NCBI GenBank assembly: GCA_031553765.1
Contig: JAVBKY010000006.1
Coordinates: 124,001 to 188,000 of the forward strand
Length of the DNA stretch: 64,000 nucleotides
Reading direction: 5' to 3'
Origin: JAITMY01 sp031553765
GTDB taxonomy: Bacteria; Bacteroidota; Bacteroidia; Bacteroidales; UBA932
Below the pieces are notes generated by a model. The model searched no databases and was not told the origin of the DNA. It saw nothing but the letters and a program-made list of their open reading frames with translations. The position numbers and the translations under genes are program-made. Shown in pieces: positions 15,440 to 24,314 of the stretch; positions within the stretch are counted from its first letter, which is position 1; the number at the start of each line of letters is the position of its first letter.

Positions 15440-16423
15440 TTACAACAACTTAAATCCCATTATTTTTTTCATCTCGGCAAGGGTTTTAGAGGCGCTTTCA
15501 CGAGCTTGTTCGGCACCCTGCTTGCGCACGTTATAGAGGTATTCTTCATTCTTAAGAATATCCATAATACGATCGCGAATAGGCAATGTTACTTTGCAAA
15601 TATCATCGGCCAGCTGGTTCTTCAAATCACCGTAACGAATGGAACCTTCAGCGTATGCATTCTTATAAAAATCAATAACTTCTGGCGTGGAAACTACGCT
15701 AAGAATGGTAAATAAATTCTTCACGGGCTCGCTCATTTCGTCCGATTTTTCGCCTGTGTCGGTTACCGCTTTTTTTACCTTCTTGCGAATGGTAGCCTCG
15801 TCGTCCATGAGGTAAAGGCCGTTGCCTTCGCTCTTACCCATTTTCCCCGTACCGTCCAAGCCTGGGATTTTAATGAGCTCGCTGCCAAAGTTGTAGGCAT
15901 CGGGTTCGGGAAAAAAGTCGGTGTGATACATGCTGTTGAAGCGACGGGCAAATACGCGCGTCATTTCCAAATGCTGCTCCTGATCTTTTCCCACAGGTAC
16001 TTTAGCGGCGCGATGAATAAGAATATCGGTAGCCATAAGCACGGGATAGGTCAGCAAGCCCGCGTTCACGTTATTGGGGTTTTTACGCGCCTTATCTTTA
16101 AAGGATGCCGTGCGCTCCAACTCGCCCAAGTAAGCCAACATATTGAGCAATACATACATTTCCGACACCTCGGGCACATCGCTTTGTACGAATAGCACGG
16201 ACTTTTTGGGGTCAAGGCCGGCAGCTAAGTATTCGGCAAGTACCTGACGTACATTACCATGAAAGTTATCTACAGTGGGGTGCGTGGTGAGGGAGTGCAG
16301 GTCGGCAATGAAGAAAAGACAGCGAGCATCGTCCTGCATTTTGATGAAGTTGCGCAGCGCGCCGTAGTAGTTGCCAAGGTGAAGATTTCCGGTAGAACGT
16401 ATGCCACTAACAACGGTTTCCAT
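15440..16423 (-). CDS. trpS: Tryptophanyl-tRNA synthetase
   Basis: This 327-residue class I synthetase has the HIGH-type motif T-G-N-L-H-L-G-N (about 11-18) and the KMSKS-type loop G-K-M-G-K-S-E-G-N (about 198-206). The G-K-D-Q-E-Q-H and A-A-K-V-P-V segments are typical of TrpRS. It charges tRNA-Trp, the signal that the trpB2 attenuator would read. I saw no attenuator or T-box in its own leader, only a TATCTTTG box on the minus strand at 16480-16473. Confidence 0.95.
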   Translation of the reverse strand: METVVSGIRSTGNLHLGNYYGALRNFIKMQDDARCLFFIADLHSLTTHPTVDNFHGNVRQVLAEYLAAGLDPKKSVLFVQSDVPEVSEMYVLLNMLAYLGELERTASFKDKARKNPNNVNAGLLTYPVLMATDILIHRAAKVPVGKDQEQHLEMTRVFARRFNSMYHTDFFPEPDAYNFGSELIKIPGLDGTGKMGKSEGNGLYLMDDEATIRKKVKKAVTDTGEKSDEMSEPVKNLFTILSVVSTPEVIDFYKNAYAEGSIRYGDLKNQLADDICKVTLPIRDRIMDILKNEEYLYNVRKQGAEQARESASKTLAEMKKIMGFKLL

Positions 16424-16472
16424 GTAAGTTCAGAATTGAAAATTAAAAATTGAGAATTATTTCTTTGCTGTG

Positions 16473-16480
16473 CAAAGATA
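16473..16480 (-). promoter_or_regulatory. -7 box TATCTTTG before trpS
   Basis: An exact TAnnTTTG lies 50 bases upstream of trpS. The -33 site (TTAG) falls in the last bases of the relA-like gene. Confidence 0.5.
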
Positions 16481-16499
16481 CGATTTTTAGCGCTCCAGG

Positions 16500-18668
16500 C
16501 TAATTTCCTACCCTCGTTGCCTTTTGTACACCTTTTAAATGCGATAGGCGGAAAAGCAGCATTTCGAGTTGCTTGGCATTTTTCACGTACACCTGCATTT
16601 GCCCGTCCACTATGCCGCGACTAGGAACGAGCTGCACGCTACGAATTACGCCGTGCGCTACGCTCACGGTGTCGGATATGCGCTGCTGCAAGCCAATTTC
16701 ATCGTTAGCCACAATTTTTATTACAGCCTGAAACGAGTCTGCATCAGCCTGCTGACGCCACTTAGCGGGGAGTACACGGTAGCCGTAATGCTCCAGCAGG
16801 CGCTCGGCATTGGGGCAACTGGTGCGGTGTATGGTAATGCCGCTGCCCACGGTTACAAAACCAAATACATCGTCGCCGTAAATGGGACTACAGCACTTGG
16901 CTAGCTTGTAATCTACGTTTTTGAGCTGCTCGTCTATAACAATGTAGTCGCTCGAGCGTGACGATTTTACGCCTTTGCCCGATTCCTCCTTTTTGGGTTG
17001 CTCTCGCTCCGTTTGCTGCACTTCGCCGGCAGCGTACTTTTGCAGCACATCATGCACCTGTGCAAAATCCACCTCGTCCAGCGCCAGCTTCACAAAGAGT
17101 TCGGTGGCGGTTTTTATTTTGAAGTGCTTCACCAGCAGCGCCACAGGGTCGGTGCTGAGGTGTATCTTCCAGTTTTTAATTTTACGGTCAAAAGTCTCCT
17201 TACCCTGCTCCGCAATTTTGGCCTCGTCCTCGCGTAACTTTTGTCGTATTTTATTTTTAGCCTTTGAGGTAGTAACATAAGAAAGCCAATCGAGGTTGGG
17301 CGTTTGGTTTTTTCCGCTAATAATTTCTACCACATCACCCGTTTGCAGCACCTCGCGTATGGATACGTGCTTGCCGTTGCGGATGGCACCCGTGCAGCGG
17401 CAACCCAATCCGGTGTGAATATCGAAGGCAAAATCGAGCACGGTGGCTCCCGTCCGCAGCTGGCGCAGGTCGCCGTTAGGCGTAAACACAAATACCTCGT
17501 TGGGAACAAGGCGGGTTTTATAATCACCCGCGCTACCTGCCGTTTCGAGCTGGTGACGCACTCCCGCCATCCACTCCTCAATGCCCCCACCCTCTTGGCG
17601 TACACCTTTGTAGCGCCAGTGCGCGGCGGTGCCATGCTCGGCGTCATCATCCATGCGACGGGTACGTATTTGCACCTCTACATCCTGCTTACCTACCACT
17701 TTTACAGTGGCGTGCAGGCTCTCGTAGCCGTTCTCCTTGGGCTTGGTAACCCAATCGCGCATGCGCTTAAGGTCGGGTTCGTACTTTGAGGTTACTACCG
17801 AGTAGGCATCCCAGCAAGCCGCTACCTCGTCCTTACGGTTTTCAAAGGCATTGTTGAGTATAATGCGAATGGCAAACACGTCGAACACACCCTCAAAGGG
17901 TACGTTCTGCTTTTGCATTTTGCCCCAAATGGAGTACACGGATTTGGTACGGTACTTAAGGTCAAAGGTGTAGCCTTTCTGTGTAAGTTCCACCTTAATA
18001 GGCGCAATAAAATCCTCTACCAGCCGCGCACGCACCTTTTCGCTCAGCGCCAACTTAGTGTGAATATCACGATAAACTACAGGATCGGTATAGCGTAGCG
18101 AAAGGTCTTCGAGCTCGCTTTTGAGCTTATACAAACCCAACTTGTGCGCCAAGGGCGCGTATAGCAACAGCGTTTCGGCAGATTTCTTTGCATGCTTCGA
18201 CTTAGGAAAAAACGACAACGAGCGCATTACCTCCAGGCGGTCGGAGAGCTTTATAATAATAACGCGGGGGTCGTTGGAGTAGCTTACCAGCAACTTCCGA
18301 AAGCCCTCCGCCTGTAGGGCTGTGGTTTTAATATCAAGCTGCGAAATTTTACGCAAGCTAGCTACAATACTCGCAACCTCCTTACCAAATACGCGCTGCA
18401 ACTCCACCTCGGGAATAGCCACTATTCGGTCGGCCTCATGCAGTAGCGCAGCAGCAGCAGCTTGAGCGCCAATACCCACCTCTGCTGCTACAATTTTGGC
18501 TACATCAAGGGCATGAAAAATAAAGGGATCGCCATTTTCGCGCTCCAAACCATGCAGCGCCAGCGCCACTAAATCAAACGCCCGACGCAGCTGCGATTTT
18601 TCCAAATCTTCAAGCGAAAAAATTGAAGATAGTTCACTGTATTTCTGCTCTATATGTTGTGCAATCAT
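16500..18668 (-). CDS. RelA/SpoT-family (p)ppGpp synthetase with degenerate hydrolase domain
   Basis: This 722-residue long RSH protein has in order a hydrolase-like domain (~25-170), synthetase domain (~220-355), TGS domain (~395-455), a zinc-finger-like KCCSPIYGDD region and a C-terminal ACT domain. The synthetase looks intact: V-F-D-V-F-A-I-R-I-I, P-K-E-N-G-Y-E-S-L-H and E-V-Q-I-R-T. In the hydrolase domain H52 and H77 remain but HD is HE (E78), the E-D pair of HDxxED is R81-I82, and the conserved Asn of D-R-L-H-N is V147. I infer ppGpp synthesis without hydrolysis, as in RelA. Upstream on the minus strand is TAAATTTG (18697-18690). Confidence 0.9.
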   Translation of the reverse strand: MIAQHIEQKYSELSSIFSLEDLEKSQLRRAFDLVALALHGLERENGDPFIFHALDVAKIVAAEVGIGAQAAAAALLHEADRIVAIPEVELQRVFGKEVASIVASLRKISQLDIKTTALQAEGFRKLLVSYSNDPRVIIIKLSDRLEVMRSLSFFPKSKHAKKSAETLLLYAPLAHKLGLYKLKSELEDLSLRYTDPVVYRDIHTKLALSEKVRARLVEDFIAPIKVELTQKGYTFDLKYRTKSVYSIWGKMQKQNVPFEGVFDVFAIRIILNNAFENRKDEVAACWDAYSVVTSKYEPDLKRMRDWVTKPKENGYESLHATVKVVGKQDVEVQIRTRRMDDDAEHGTAAHWRYKGVRQEGGGIEEWMAGVRHQLETAGSAGDYKTRLVPNEVFVFTPNGDLRQLRTGATVLDFAFDIHTGLGCRCTGAIRNGKHVSIREVLQTGDVVEIISGKNQTPNLDWLSYVTTSKAKNKIRQKLREDEAKIAEQGKETFDRKIKNWKIHLSTDPVALLVKHFKIKTATELFVKLALDEVDFAQVHDVLQKYAAGEVQQTEREQPKKEESGKGVKSSRSSDYIVIDEQLKNVDYKLAKCCSPIYGDDVFGFVTVGSGITIHRTSCPNAERLLEHYGYRVLPAKWRQQADADSFQAVIKIVANDEIGLQQRISDTVSVAHGVIRSVQLVPSRGIVDGQMQVYVKNAKQLEMLLFRLSHLKGVQKATRVGN

Positions 18669-18776
18669 GAATTAACAATGTATGACCCGCAAATTTACGA
18701 ATAAAGAAAACAAAATAATGGGGAACAGATAATAATTGTCCTAAATATCAGCAAAGCCAAATGAAATATTGTTAAA

Positions 18777-18815
18777 CAAAAAGCGTCGCCCTTTGCATAA
18801 GAAGAACGACGCTTT
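18777..18815 (-). terminator. Terminator of the MATE gene
   Basis: The stem AAAGCGTCG/CGACGCTTT is followed by TTTTTG on the minus strand, 42 bases past the MATE stop. Confidence 0.8.
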
Positions 18816-18856
18816 GAATATATTTATAGAGCCTTTAGAGCAGAGTATTACCGACT

Positions 18857-20305
18857 TTAATCTAAATGCCACCGCTTTACAGCTATCGCATCATAAACCT
18901 CACTCCATAGTAATGGTAAATTCTTAACTACTTCCGCTGCACGCGTTTGCAATGTTTTTGTTCTACTAATTGCTTTATACGATTTCCACTTTCCAAACAT
19001 GAAGTAGCTCATCACAAGAAGGAGGCATATAATCCAGGCTATAACTTGCGCCCACCAAATACCATCGGTACCCCAGATATCGGATAGCAGCCAAGTAAGC
19101 GGAACGCGCACCAACCATAGCGACACCAGCGATGCCAACATCGGTATAAGCGTTCTACCTGCCCCCTGCAGCGCACCACCCAGTACCAACGTGGTAGAGT
19201 GTACAAAATAAAACAAGGCTACAACTGTAAGGTACTGCCGCATATTAACTAATATTTGTGCATCATCGGTAAATAGCCGACCAAACCACCCGTCAACTAC
19301 AAATGCCAATATGGTAGCAAACAATGCGCATACTATTGCCATAATCACTCCCACACGAGTACCTTTAGCTACACGGTCGAACTTACCTGCGGCAATGTTT
19401 TGTCCAACAAATACCGATAGCGCTCCGGCAATGCTCATGCCTGCCACTATCACCATTTCGTCAAAATTTTGCGCAATGGAAACTCCTGCTATAACGCCTG
19501 CACCCGAGCGATTAATAAACCATGAAATGGCCAATATACTACCGGCTGCCAGCATCATTTCAAGACCTATGGGTAAAGCAATCTTTACTACCTTAAAGAA
19601 AATAAGTGGGTTAAACCTCCACTTCAAAAGACTCACAGGAAGCATTTTACGCCTATACATCAAAATAGCAACACTCAACAAAAAGGCAATACCTTGTGAA
19701 AAAACGGTGGCCAACGCCAGTGCGAATATACCTCCGTTAAAAAATACGACCAATACAATATTAAGCAGCACGTTGAGTGCAACGGCTAAAGCCACCATAT
19801 ACAGCGGAGTGCGCGAATCGCCCAAGCCTCGAAAAATGGAGTTAACCAATACATGACCCACCAAAAATACCAAGCCCAAAAGCATTACTTCTAAGTATAT
19901 GGTAGCCAATGGTAGTACTTCGGCTGGCACTTGTAGAAGTCGCAGAGCATCTTCGGCAAAAAAACAAGAAACAAAACCAAATATTGCTGCTGCCACAAGG
20001 CTACTAAGTATAAGGGTGGAAGTAGTTTCAGCAAGCCTATGGTGCTTACTGGCTCCCACAAATTGCGCAATAACAATAGAGCCCCCCATGCTAAAACCAA
20101 CAAGAAAAGAAAGTAACAGCATGATTATGTGCCACGTAGACCCAATTGCAGCAATGGACAAATCCCCCATTTCCCCCAAAAAATTACCTGCAACCAAGCT
20201 GTCTATGGTATAGTGCAACTCCTGCAGTATTTCGGCAATTAAAATAGGTAGTGCAAAAGAAATAAGAAGTTTAGGCACCTTGCCTGTAGTCATATCACGT
20301 ATCAT
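18857..20305 (-). CDS. MATE-family efflux transporter
   Basis: This 482-residue membrane protein has about 12 helices in two similar halves, each opening with the family pattern (P-I-L-I-A-E-I-L-Q-E-L, D-S-L-V-A-G in half 1; P-I-G-L-E-M-M-L in half 2). MATE proteins export cationic drugs and metabolites against Na+ or H+; substrate unknown. A TATCTTTG box is at 20381-20374 on the minus strand. It is a single-gene unit with its own terminator. Confidence 0.9.
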   Translation of the reverse strand: MIRDMTTGKVPKLLISFALPILIAEILQELHYTIDSLVAGNFLGEMGDLSIAAIGSTWHIIMLLLSFLVGFSMGGSIVIAQFVGASKHHRLAETTSTLILSSLVAAAIFGFVSCFFAEDALRLLQVPAEVLPLATIYLEVMLLGLVFLVGHVLVNSIFRGLGDSRTPLYMVALAVALNVLLNIVLVVFFNGGIFALALATVFSQGIAFLLSVAILMYRRKMLPVSLLKWRFNPLIFFKVVKIALPIGLEMMLAAGSILAISWFINRSGAGVIAGVSIAQNFDEMVIVAGMSIAGALSVFVGQNIAAGKFDRVAKGTRVGVIMAIVCALFATILAFVVDGWFGRLFTDDAQILVNMRQYLTVVALFYFVHSTTLVLGGALQGAGRTLIPMLASLVSLWLVRVPLTWLLSDIWGTDGIWWAQVIAWIICLLLVMSYFMFGKWKSYKAISRTKTLQTRAAEVVKNLPLLWSEVYDAIAVKRWHLD

Positions 20306-20373
20306 AGCACAGGCTGAAAATATGTAGAACTAATTATCATTCAATCCCCCTCAACAAAATTAATACGGAGGTG

Positions 20374-20381
20374 CAAAGATA
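20374..20381 (-). promoter_or_regulatory. -7 box TATCTTTG before the MATE gene
   Basis: An exact TAnnTTTG lies 69 bases upstream of the MATE start; no consensus -33 at the standard distance. Confidence 0.45.
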
Positions 20382-20519
20382 ATAAAAACATATTTTAACT
20401 ATCAAGTGTAAAAATGTTAAAAATAATCTATTTTAGAACAGGGCTCTAAAACAATACGGGCTATCAATAATGCTACTGACAACCCGCATACAATCTCTAT
20501 ATAACTGAAAGTTAAACTA

Positions 20520-21878
20520 TTATATCCTTATCGCCTTAGGTTGCACATCAATCAAATCGGCAATGCGTACTATTTTACCTGTATCAATGCTGGTGCGGGC
20601 TGCCACACCAGTCAGTATGGCCATGGCGCCATCACGTGAGCTGGCCGCCTGCTTGTACCTATCTTCTGCGTTGGGGTAGCGGAATATCTTATCCTTTAGG
20701 CGAACATCGCCTCCACCATGCCCTTCAGCTTGTGGAATGCGAAATTTTTCCGTGCCTCCAAAGTTGGTGTACAACGTCAGCTCATCGTAGCCCTGCTCTC
20801 GGTCAAGCACTGCCTTATCCTCTTTTATCCACGCTTCAAGGCGCCCCTTGGTGCCGTTAAAGGCAATACGATAGCCCTCATACGGCGAATAGGAAGTAAG
20901 CGAATACGCCACCTGTACACCATTGGCGTACTTAATGGTAGCCGCCATTTTATCAAAAATATTGATATCCTCCTTGAATACGCAGCCATCGCGCAAGTAG
21001 CCATCGTACTGCTCATTCCTGCAGTAAAGATTATACAGGTATTCGTTTTTGGTTATATCAAAGTAAAAGTTGCACTCCTTTTTATGCGGGCAAGCGCGAC
21101 AGCTGGTTGAGCGCATGTTGCCATTTTTTCCGTAAAAGTCAAGCGCTCCGAGGGCATACACGCTTTCGGGCTCTGAGTTGAGCCACCAACCCAGCAAATC
21201 AAAATGGTGGCTGGCCTTATGCACCCATAGCGATCCGCTTTTTTCACGCAAACGATGCCAACGACGAAAGTAATCAGCTCCGTGACTGGTATTAAGGTAC
21301 CAGTGAAAGTCAACAGAGGTAACCTCGCCAATACGCCCCTCGTTGAGTAGCTCATATATTTTCTGGCGATGTGGAGAATAGCGGTAGTTAAAGGTCACAA
21401 TAACTTTTTTACCGCTCTTGCGCTCAGCATCCAGTATGGCCTGACACTTTTTTTCATCAGTAGTCATGGGCTTTTCGGTAATTATATTGCATCCCGCATT
21501 CAACCCCTTGATAATAAATTCATCATGAGTAGAATCCACAGTAGTTACAATAAGCATATCAGGCTTTACCTCCTTTAGCATTTTGTCAAAATCAGTATAT
21601 AGCTTACAGTCCTTACCCACGCCAATGTATTTGGCAACGTGCTCCAAACGACCCGGATTAATATCGCACAACCCCACAAACTCCACAATATCACCATAGT
21701 CAGCCTGCACCGCACTACCCCACATGCGACCGCCTCGGTGACCGGTACCCACCATGGCTAACTTTAACTTTTTTGCACCAAACAGGGGACTTTGCGCCAT
21801 TGAGTCCAACGAGCGCGAAGCCACAGCAGCTGCAGCCAACGCCACACCTGCATTACGCAAAAAATCTCTTCTGTCCAT
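20520..21878 (-). CDS. Tat-exported Gfo/Idh/MocA-family oxidoreductase
   Basis: This 452-residue protein opens with a twin-arginine signal (D-R-R-D-F-L-R-N-A-G then an Ala-rich stretch), so it is probably exported folded with its cofactor. The Rossmann domain shows V-G-T-G-H-R-G-G (about 43-50) and the family's E-K-P motif (T-E-K-P-M). A cysteine cluster C-R-A-C-P-H-K-K-E-C occurs in the middle. Such Bacteroidota proteins act on sugars, including the NAD-dependent GH109 glycosidases; which applies here is open. A TTTG-N18-TACCTTTG promoter is on the minus strand (21957-21928). Confidence 0.88.
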   Translation of the reverse strand: MDRRDFLRNAGVALAAAAVASRSLDSMAQSPLFGAKKLKLAMVGTGHRGGRMWGSAVQADYGDIVEFVGLCDINPGRLEHVAKYIGVGKDCKLYTDFDKMLKEVKPDMLIVTTVDSTHDEFIIKGLNAGCNIITEKPMTTDEKKCQAILDAERKSGKKVIVTFNYRYSPHRQKIYELLNEGRIGEVTSVDFHWYLNTSHGADYFRRWHRLREKSGSLWVHKASHHFDLLGWWLNSEPESVYALGALDFYGKNGNMRSTSCRACPHKKECNFYFDITKNEYLYNLYCRNEQYDGYLRDGCVFKEDINIFDKMAATIKYANGVQVAYSLTSYSPYEGYRIAFNGTKGRLEAWIKEDKAVLDREQGYDELTLYTNFGGTEKFRIPQAEGHGGGDVRLKDKIFRYPNAEDRYKQAASSRDGAMAILTGVAARTSIDTGKIVRIADLIDVQPKAIRI

Positions 21879-21927
21879 AAGTTTAAAAGCGGTTAGTGGT
21901 TAGTAATGATTAACAATATGGTTTTGC

Positions 21928-21957
21928 CAAAGGTAGATTTTTTTAAATAAAGTTCAA
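21928..21957 (-). promoter_or_regulatory. Promoter of the Gfo/Idh/MocA gene
   Basis: On the minus strand TTTG (21957-21954), 18 bases and TACCTTTG (21935-21928), one base short of the usual spacing. The rest of the gap to 22147 is AT-rich with nothing else recognisable. Confidence 0.6.
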
Positions 21958-22147
21958 ACTTATCAATTATGGCGTTCACTTTCTTCCCAGTTTTAGATTT
22001 TTTTACCAAATCACCAATATAATACATTTACTATGAGAATATTACAATCATTTATTTAATTTATTAAGGTAAAATCAAATTTTCTGATAAAAAATGAGTA
22101 ATTTCGGGACCTTATAATAAAAGTATAATTAAAAACCTTTTTATATT

Positions 22148-22558
22148 ATGAAAGTTACTCATATCGAACACATTGGCATTGCCGTAAAAAGTTTAGAGGA
22201 GGCTATTCCTTACTACGAAAATGTACTTGGACTTAAGTGCTACAACATTGAGGAAGTAGCTGATCAAAAGGTAAAAACCGCATTTTTTCAGGTAGGTCAG
22301 GTGAAGATTGAGCTGCTGGAGAGCACCTCACCCGAAGGCACCATTGCCAAATTTATTGAGAAGCGCGGCGAGGGCGTACATCACGTAGCTTACGCGGTAG
22401 AAGGCGGCCTTAATTCTGCACTTACCGAGGTGGAAGGCAAAGGTATACAGTTGCTCGACAAGCAAGGACGCAAGGGCGCTGAGGGTCTAAACATCGGCTT
22501 CCTACATCCAAAGTCAACCGGTGGCGTGCTAACGGAGTTGTGCGAAAAAGGAAACTAA
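22148..22558 (+). CDS. mce: Methylmalonyl-CoA epimerase
   Basis: This 136-residue vicinal-oxygen-chelate enzyme interconverts (S)- and (R)-methylmalonyl-CoA. The two beta-alpha-beta modules start H-I-E-H-I-G-I-A-V and G-V-H-H-V-A-Y-A-V; metal ligands expected in the first His, the second H-H, and the late T-E-L-C-E glutamate are all present. It is the first gene of the propionate-forming cluster: the mutase product must be epimerised before the decarboxylase encoded downstream can use it. About 115 bases separate it from mmdA, with a T-rich tail and an imperfect hairpin. Confidence 0.93.
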   Translation: MKVTHIEHIGIAVKSLEEAIPYYENVLGLKCYNIEEVADQKVKTAFFQVGQVKIELLESTSPEGTIAKFIEKRGEGVHHVAYAVEGGLNSALTEVEGKGIQLLDKQGRKGAEGLNIGFLHPKSTGGVLTELCEKGN

Positions 22559-22673
22559 AAGAGGTAAAGGGGTAAAAGATAAAGAAATAAAATTTTATCC
22601 CTTTAGTTTTTTATATCAAGCGAGGCGTATTTATCTAAAATATACTTTATAAACTTTTGAACTTTATACTTAT

Positions 22674-24227
22674 ATGAGTACCGAACAAGAACAAGTAAAG
22701 GAGCTAGTCAAGCGCCGCGAAAAAGCAAGGCTTGGCGGTGGACAGGCCCGCATCGAATCACAACACAAAAAGGGAAAGTTGACTGCCCGCGAACGCATTG
22801 CACTGCTGCTGGACGAAGGCAGCTTTGAGGAGTTTGACATGTTTGTAGAGCACCGTTGCACTAACTTCAGCATGGAAAAGGAAACTTATTCAGGCGATGG
22901 CGTAGTTACCGGTTGCGGTACCATCGACGGCCGACTAGTTTATGTGTACTCTCAAGACTTTACCGTGTTCGGCGGTTCACTCTCAGAAACCATGGCGCTC
23001 AAGATTTGCAAAATGCTTGATCAGGCCATGAAGATGGGAGCACCTGTTATCGGCATCAACGATTCGGGTGGTGCTCGCATTCAAGAAGGCGTGAACGCGT
23101 TGGCCGGTTACGCGGAAATTTTCCAGCGTAACATTTTAGCATCTGGTGTAATTCCTCAAATTTCAGCCATATTTGGTCCCTGCGCCGGCGGTGCTGTTTA
23201 CTCCCCAGCCCTCACCGACTTTATTATAATGAAGAGAGATACGGGCTATATGTTTCTCACCGGCCCAAAGGTGGTAAAAACCGTTACCGGCGAAGATGTT
23301 ACCCAAGAGCAGCTGGGCGGTGCTTCGGTACACAGCACCAAGAGCGGTGTTTCGCACTTTGCAGTGCAAACTGAGGAGGAGGGTATTTCGCTTATCCGCA
23401 AGCTCATCAGCTATATTCCGCAGAACAATATGGAGGAGGCTCCTTTGGTTGCCTGCTCTGACCCCATAGAGCGTCAAGAAGAAGCCCTCGACACCATTAT
23501 TCCCGAAAGTCCCAACAAGCCTTACGACATGCACGAGGTGATTAAGATGATTGTGGACAACGGTGAATACCTTGATATTCAAGGCGCATTTGCTCCTAAC
23601 ATCATCACCGCATTTGCAAGATTCAACGGCATGTCCGTAGGTATTGTAGCAAACCAGCCTAAGTATTTGGCTGGGGTGCTGGATATTAACGCCTCACGCA
23701 AGGCTGCTCGCTTTGTGCGCTTCTGCGATGCGTTCAATATCCCTCTCGTTACGCTGGTGGACGTTCCCGGCTTTTTACCAGGTACGGCTCAGGAGTATGG
23801 CGGCGTAATCTTACATGGCGCAAAGTTGTTGTACGCCTACGGAGAAGCCACAGTACCCAAAGTAACTGTAACCCTTCGCAAATCATACGGTGGCGCCTAC
23901 TGCGTAATGAGCAGCAAGCACTTGCGTGGCGACCTTAACTACGCTTGGCCAAGCGCTGAAATTGCGGTAATGGGTGCTCAAGGCGCGATTGAAGTGCTGT
24001 ATAGCAAGGAAATAGCCGCCGCTGAAAACCCTCAGGAGGTAGCCAATGCCAAAGCTACAGAGTACGTTGAAAAGTTTGCCAACCCCTTCAACGCAGCCAA
24101 GTACGGCTACATTGACGATATTATCTTGCCTAAGAATACTCGCTTCCGCATTATCCGCGCATTGCAGCAGCTAAGCACTAAGAAGCTAACAAATCCGGCA
24201 AAGAAACACGACAATTTACCTCTTTAG
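22674..24227 (+). CDS. mmdA: Methylmalonyl-CoA decarboxylase alpha subunit (carboxyltransferase)
   Basis: This 517-residue carboxyltransferase has two crotonase-fold halves. The acyl-CoA-carboxylase hallmarks are I-N-D-S-G-G-A-R-I-Q-E-G in the N-terminal half and D-V-P-G-F-L-P-G-T-A-Q-E-Y-G-G in the C-terminal half. Alone it could be a propionyl-CoA carboxylase subunit, but the biotin carrier and sodium-pump beta subunit in the same operon, and no biotin carboxylase gene, indicate the Na+-translocating decarboxylase: methylmalonyl-CoA to propionyl-CoA with transfer of CO2 to biotin. Confidence 0.93.
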   Translation: MSTEQEQVKELVKRREKARLGGGQARIESQHKKGKLTARERIALLLDEGSFEEFDMFVEHRCTNFSMEKETYSGDGVVTGCGTIDGRLVYVYSQDFTVFGGSLSETMALKICKMLDQAMKMGAPVIGINDSGGARIQEGVNALAGYAEIFQRNILASGVIPQISAIFGPCAGGAVYSPALTDFIIMKRDTGYMFLTGPKVVKTVTGEDVTQEQLGGASVHSTKSGVSHFAVQTEEEGISLIRKLISYIPQNNMEEAPLVACSDPIERQEEALDTIIPESPNKPYDMHEVIKMIVDNGEYLDIQGAFAPNIITAFARFNGMSVGIVANQPKYLAGVLDINASRKAARFVRFCDAFNIPLVTLVDVPGFLPGTAQEYGGVILHGAKLLYAYGEATVPKVTVTLRKSYGGAYCVMSSKHLRGDLNYAWPSAEIAVMGAQGAIEVLYSKEIAAAENPQEVANAKATEYVEKFANPFNAAKYGYIDDIILPKNTRFRIIRALQQLSTKKLTNPAKKHDNLPL

Positions 24228-24314
24228 GATACTGTTCACAAAATGTTGATAACAATTACAATCATCTTATTGTTAACAATTTCGAGAAGAAAACGATAAG
24301 ACTTCAAGGAGCAT

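Noticed and set aside
16424..16499. T-box or leader peptide before trpS
   Set aside because: The leader is about 50 bases with no Trp codons or terminator; T-boxes are not expected in this phylum.
22560..22673. Riboswitch between mce and mmdA
   Set aside because: Only an imperfect AT-rich hairpin of repeat family D type is visible; no conserved cobalamin or other aptamer boxes.
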